This document shows, piece after piece, positions 61,693-64,000 of a stretch of 64,000 nucleotides of DNA. The notes under the pieces are model-generated. The model did not search any database and was not told the DNA's origin. It was given only the letters and a program-made list of their open reading frames with translations. The DNA is taken from positions 37,805,132 to 37,869,131 of the forward strand of contig NC_050467.1 of assembly GCF_013373865.1 (NCBI RefSeq), read 5' to 3'. The translations under genes and the position numbers were made by a program. The stretch is from Monomorium pharaonis (taxonomy: Eukaryota > Arthropoda > Insecta > Hymenoptera > Formicidae). Every line of letters begins with the position of its first letter. Within the stretch, counting starts at the first letter, position 1.

Positions 61693-63486
61693 TTATCGCG
61701 GTAAATAATTTACCTCGGGCTTCAATAGTTTCTCGATGCACGACATTTTGCTGTTCATTATTTCCAGCTCCAGTTGCTCTTTGCATAACTGTTACAGTGA
61801 AATCCGGAAATTAAAATATTTAATTAGTGAGAGTAGCGAGTAAAACCAAACAGATTATCTGTTATCTACCATTTTCTTCGTTTTCTCTTGGAACACGTTC
61901 ATCCGCTGTAGCTAGAGATCGAAATTATTAGATAGCACGATGTTAAAACGTGTTTCTAACCACTTTTTTTATATCTACATACTTGACACAAACTTACGTG
62001 CTTGTGAATACATTTGTACGGTGGTATAATGCTAACAATGCTCTCCATTCGCGGCAACTTCTACAAATAATTGGCAGTCATCGTTAGCGCTTTCAAAGTG
62101 TAGCTCAGTATCTCACTCTAGTCTCGGTCAAACTTCAATTCAGCTGTGATTGCCGAAAGTGCTCGACTTACCTTTTCCGCTTTCTCGAACAATTCACGAA
62201 AAAGTGTATCATTCAACGTCACCGTATTTAGACTCTAGCATCGGAATAAACAAATGAGTATTCGTAGTCGATTAACACATTAAATTAAACTTTTATTTTA
62301 TTACGTAAATTTTTACACTTTTTTTCTACGAATAGTTACGAAATTATCACGTATCTTTCTAATCTGTTATATTATTTCTAATCTGTTTTATCGAGAAATC
62401 AGCCTCGTGGATGCGAGGTAAAAATAGTTTACTGAAAATCAATAAAAACTTTCATGTTTGCAAATTTATTTCAAGTTCAGAAATGGTAGCTCCTGAATGT
62501 CGTTAACCACAATAAAAATTAAAGCAAATATTACGTAGAATACAGTTGAAATTGAAGGCGTATACTTTTTCATGTGTAAGTATAAGAATTATATTTGTTA
62601 CAACGTGGCACGTGCGCGAACACATCAGTATTCAAGCGATTGCCTCGCAAAGTTGTTTACATTTTCTTTAAGTCGGCAAGAGAGTTCGGCGCTGGCAAGG
62701 TTTTCGGAAGATACGTGACTCGTTTTCTTTCGTACGATATATATAACGCGGTGAGTATTATCTATTCAAAGCCTGACCGCGATACGACTGGGAATATATC
62801 GATAATTCCGCGACTTCGATCGTTTATTGTTCTTTGATTAATTACACGTTGAAATAATATTATTACGTTGGATTTAAAGCAAACAATTAATTATAGAATC
62901 GTGTACTCTCGTATTGTCATGGCGTTTTAATTATTGTATCGAGTCATACGGTATCATATGCAAATTAATTGCCAGAATAATAAGCCCACTTGAATTTTCT
63001 CCGCCAAACGAATAATTGTGCATAGTAGCTTTCATGGTTGCTATTATGAACAAAGTTAATTAACAGATAAGTTTTTTAGATGTGGTTAATGTAATGTAAA
63101 CTCCCCCATTAATTATCTGATAAATTCAGTATCTAATGATAATAAAATAATTACTACATGCACCGAAGAATTCAAACTACTTTAATATCCGTTCTATAAT
63201 TAAAATTGCTCTATACTAAACTCACCGCTATCGAACAGACGGCCATAATCACTACGAAGATGAAGGTGACAAAAGTCACCGCTCCGCAGTAAGCGCCTAA
63301 GTTGAAGAACCGTCTGAGATTATAATCGGCGATGAGAAACTGGTATATCTGAAACGTAGTATCGGTTCGTGAAAAATTTAAGTCCTCGACGAAATCGGGG
63401 TAACCTAATCGATCCTCATTTCTGACCAGCGAATTCAAACCGTATCCGGACGTTCGATAGTACTTGTACAGTCTAATGTCGTTCAT
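61693..63486 (-). CDS. Candidate small single-pass membrane protein, five phase-0 exons, unrecognised
   Basis: I do not recognise this protein. Five minus-strand exons, 63486-63226, 62234-62172, 62060-61998, 61905-61870 and 61788-61693, are joined by GT-AG introns. All four introns are phase 0, and the joined frame is open: 519 bases, 172 residues, stop TAA. AATAAA follows 40 bases later. Residues 1-60 are tyrosine-rich and polar (LYKYYRTSGYGLNSL, then TDTTFQIYQFLIADYNLRRF). One strong hydrophobic helix spans about 63-87 (FNLGAYCGAVTFVTF...). Residues 95-172 are charged and helix-prone, with coiled-coil-like FRELFEKAEKKL and KEQLELEIMNSK. The start at 63486 (ATCATGA) is the first Met before the conserved-looking part; the frame stays open upstream to 63699, so a longer N-terminus is possible. 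The large first intron (63225-62235) is the weakest join. Confidence 0.55.
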
Positions 63487-64000
63487 GATGGGAAGAGTGA
63501 TAACTACTGAATAATTTGACTGGATCACACGATACCGCGTCGATGCTCGAGAGGGTGGAAGAGAAGAACGGGGGAACGGCGAATCTGCTGTTCGAACGAA
63601 TGTTTGACAGGAGACGACGGAACACACATCGTGATCGATTGACAAACAAATGATAGTAAATAAATGAATTGCTGTGACGTTGGTCAAACAATCGTTCATA
63701 TTCTTTCGTAAGGATAACTGACGTTATCTTTACCAATAATCACCTCCGGATGCCATTATCGATCAATAGCCACAGACGAATGACAATTTAAGAAATTCAA
63801 AATTAATTTTAAATGTGTATAAATTAAAATATTAAATACGTGAACTGAATTGAGTTTCTTTAATACAACGCTGAGCAACAAACAATATTTTTTTTAAATA
63901 AGAAATTAAAGCTTTGTTTAATAAATTAAAACTAAATGACAATATTTCTTTCTAAAAAAATTAAAGAATTATAGAAAATATAAGTAAAAAATTTTCGACT
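63487..64000. other. Upstream flank of the five-exon candidate gene
   Basis: Moderately CpG-containing to about 63780, then AT-rich. It should hold the 5' UTR and promoter of the minus-strand candidate gene. Nothing else recognised. Confidence 0.4.

Noticed and set aside
63487..63699. Upstream start at 63699 for the five-exon candidate gene
   Set aside because: The extra 71 residues look like random translated UTR (Ser/Pro/Arg rich); kept only as an alternative start.
1..64000. tRNA or rRNA genes
   Set aside because: No convincing A-box/B-box pair or rRNA core was found by eye; a covariance-model scan would be decisive.

Overview
This is a 64 kb stretch of an AT-rich animal nuclear genome, almost certainly an insect and most likely a hymenopteran such as an ant. 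The genes have many short GT-AG introns, and the proteins are insect-type: a yolk-protein receptor, a close match to fly Me31B, and a Kekkon-like receptor. CpG-rich, microsatellite-laden intergenic DNA is typical of ants. The species is an inference. There are no bacterial, phage or CRISPR features.

Layout from the left. (1) 93-1486, + strand: the 3' five exons of glutathione synthetase. (2) 2070-3445, +: a decayed, intronless copy of a kinesin-4 (KIF4-type) motor. (3) 14452-3794, - strand: a complete 31-exon vitellogenin receptor gene. Its exon phases close exactly to a 1,762-residue protein. (4) 16477-18671, +: a three-exon Snail/Scratch-type zinc-finger repressor. Its first exon carries a SNAG-like N-terminus that a simple ORF scan misses. 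(5) 21412-24285, +: the complete seven-coding-exon DEAD-box helicase Me31B/DDX6, with a probable noncoding first exon ending at 20179. (6) 24286-34950: long noncoding DNA with three inverted-repeat or MITE-like structures nearby, passing into a GC-rich, purine-tract-rich upstream region. (7) 35335-37290, +: a single-exon LRR-Ig transmembrane receptor of the Kekkon family. (8) 37291-61690: about 24 kb without a gene I can support, holding many microsatellites and several CpG-rich blocks. (9) 63486-61693, -: a newly assembled candidate gene of five small phase-0 exons encoding a 172-residue single-pass membrane protein that I do not recognise.

The genes are a typical mixed eukaryotic neighbourhood, not an operon. 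Vitellogenin receptor (oocyte yolk uptake) and Me31B (maternal mRNA repression) both act in the insect ovary. Their closeness may be coincidental. I see no evidence of an exotic new system. The most original items are the hidden five-exon gene, the SNAG exon with a three-finger array, the kinesin retrocopy, and the short inverted-repeat elements.
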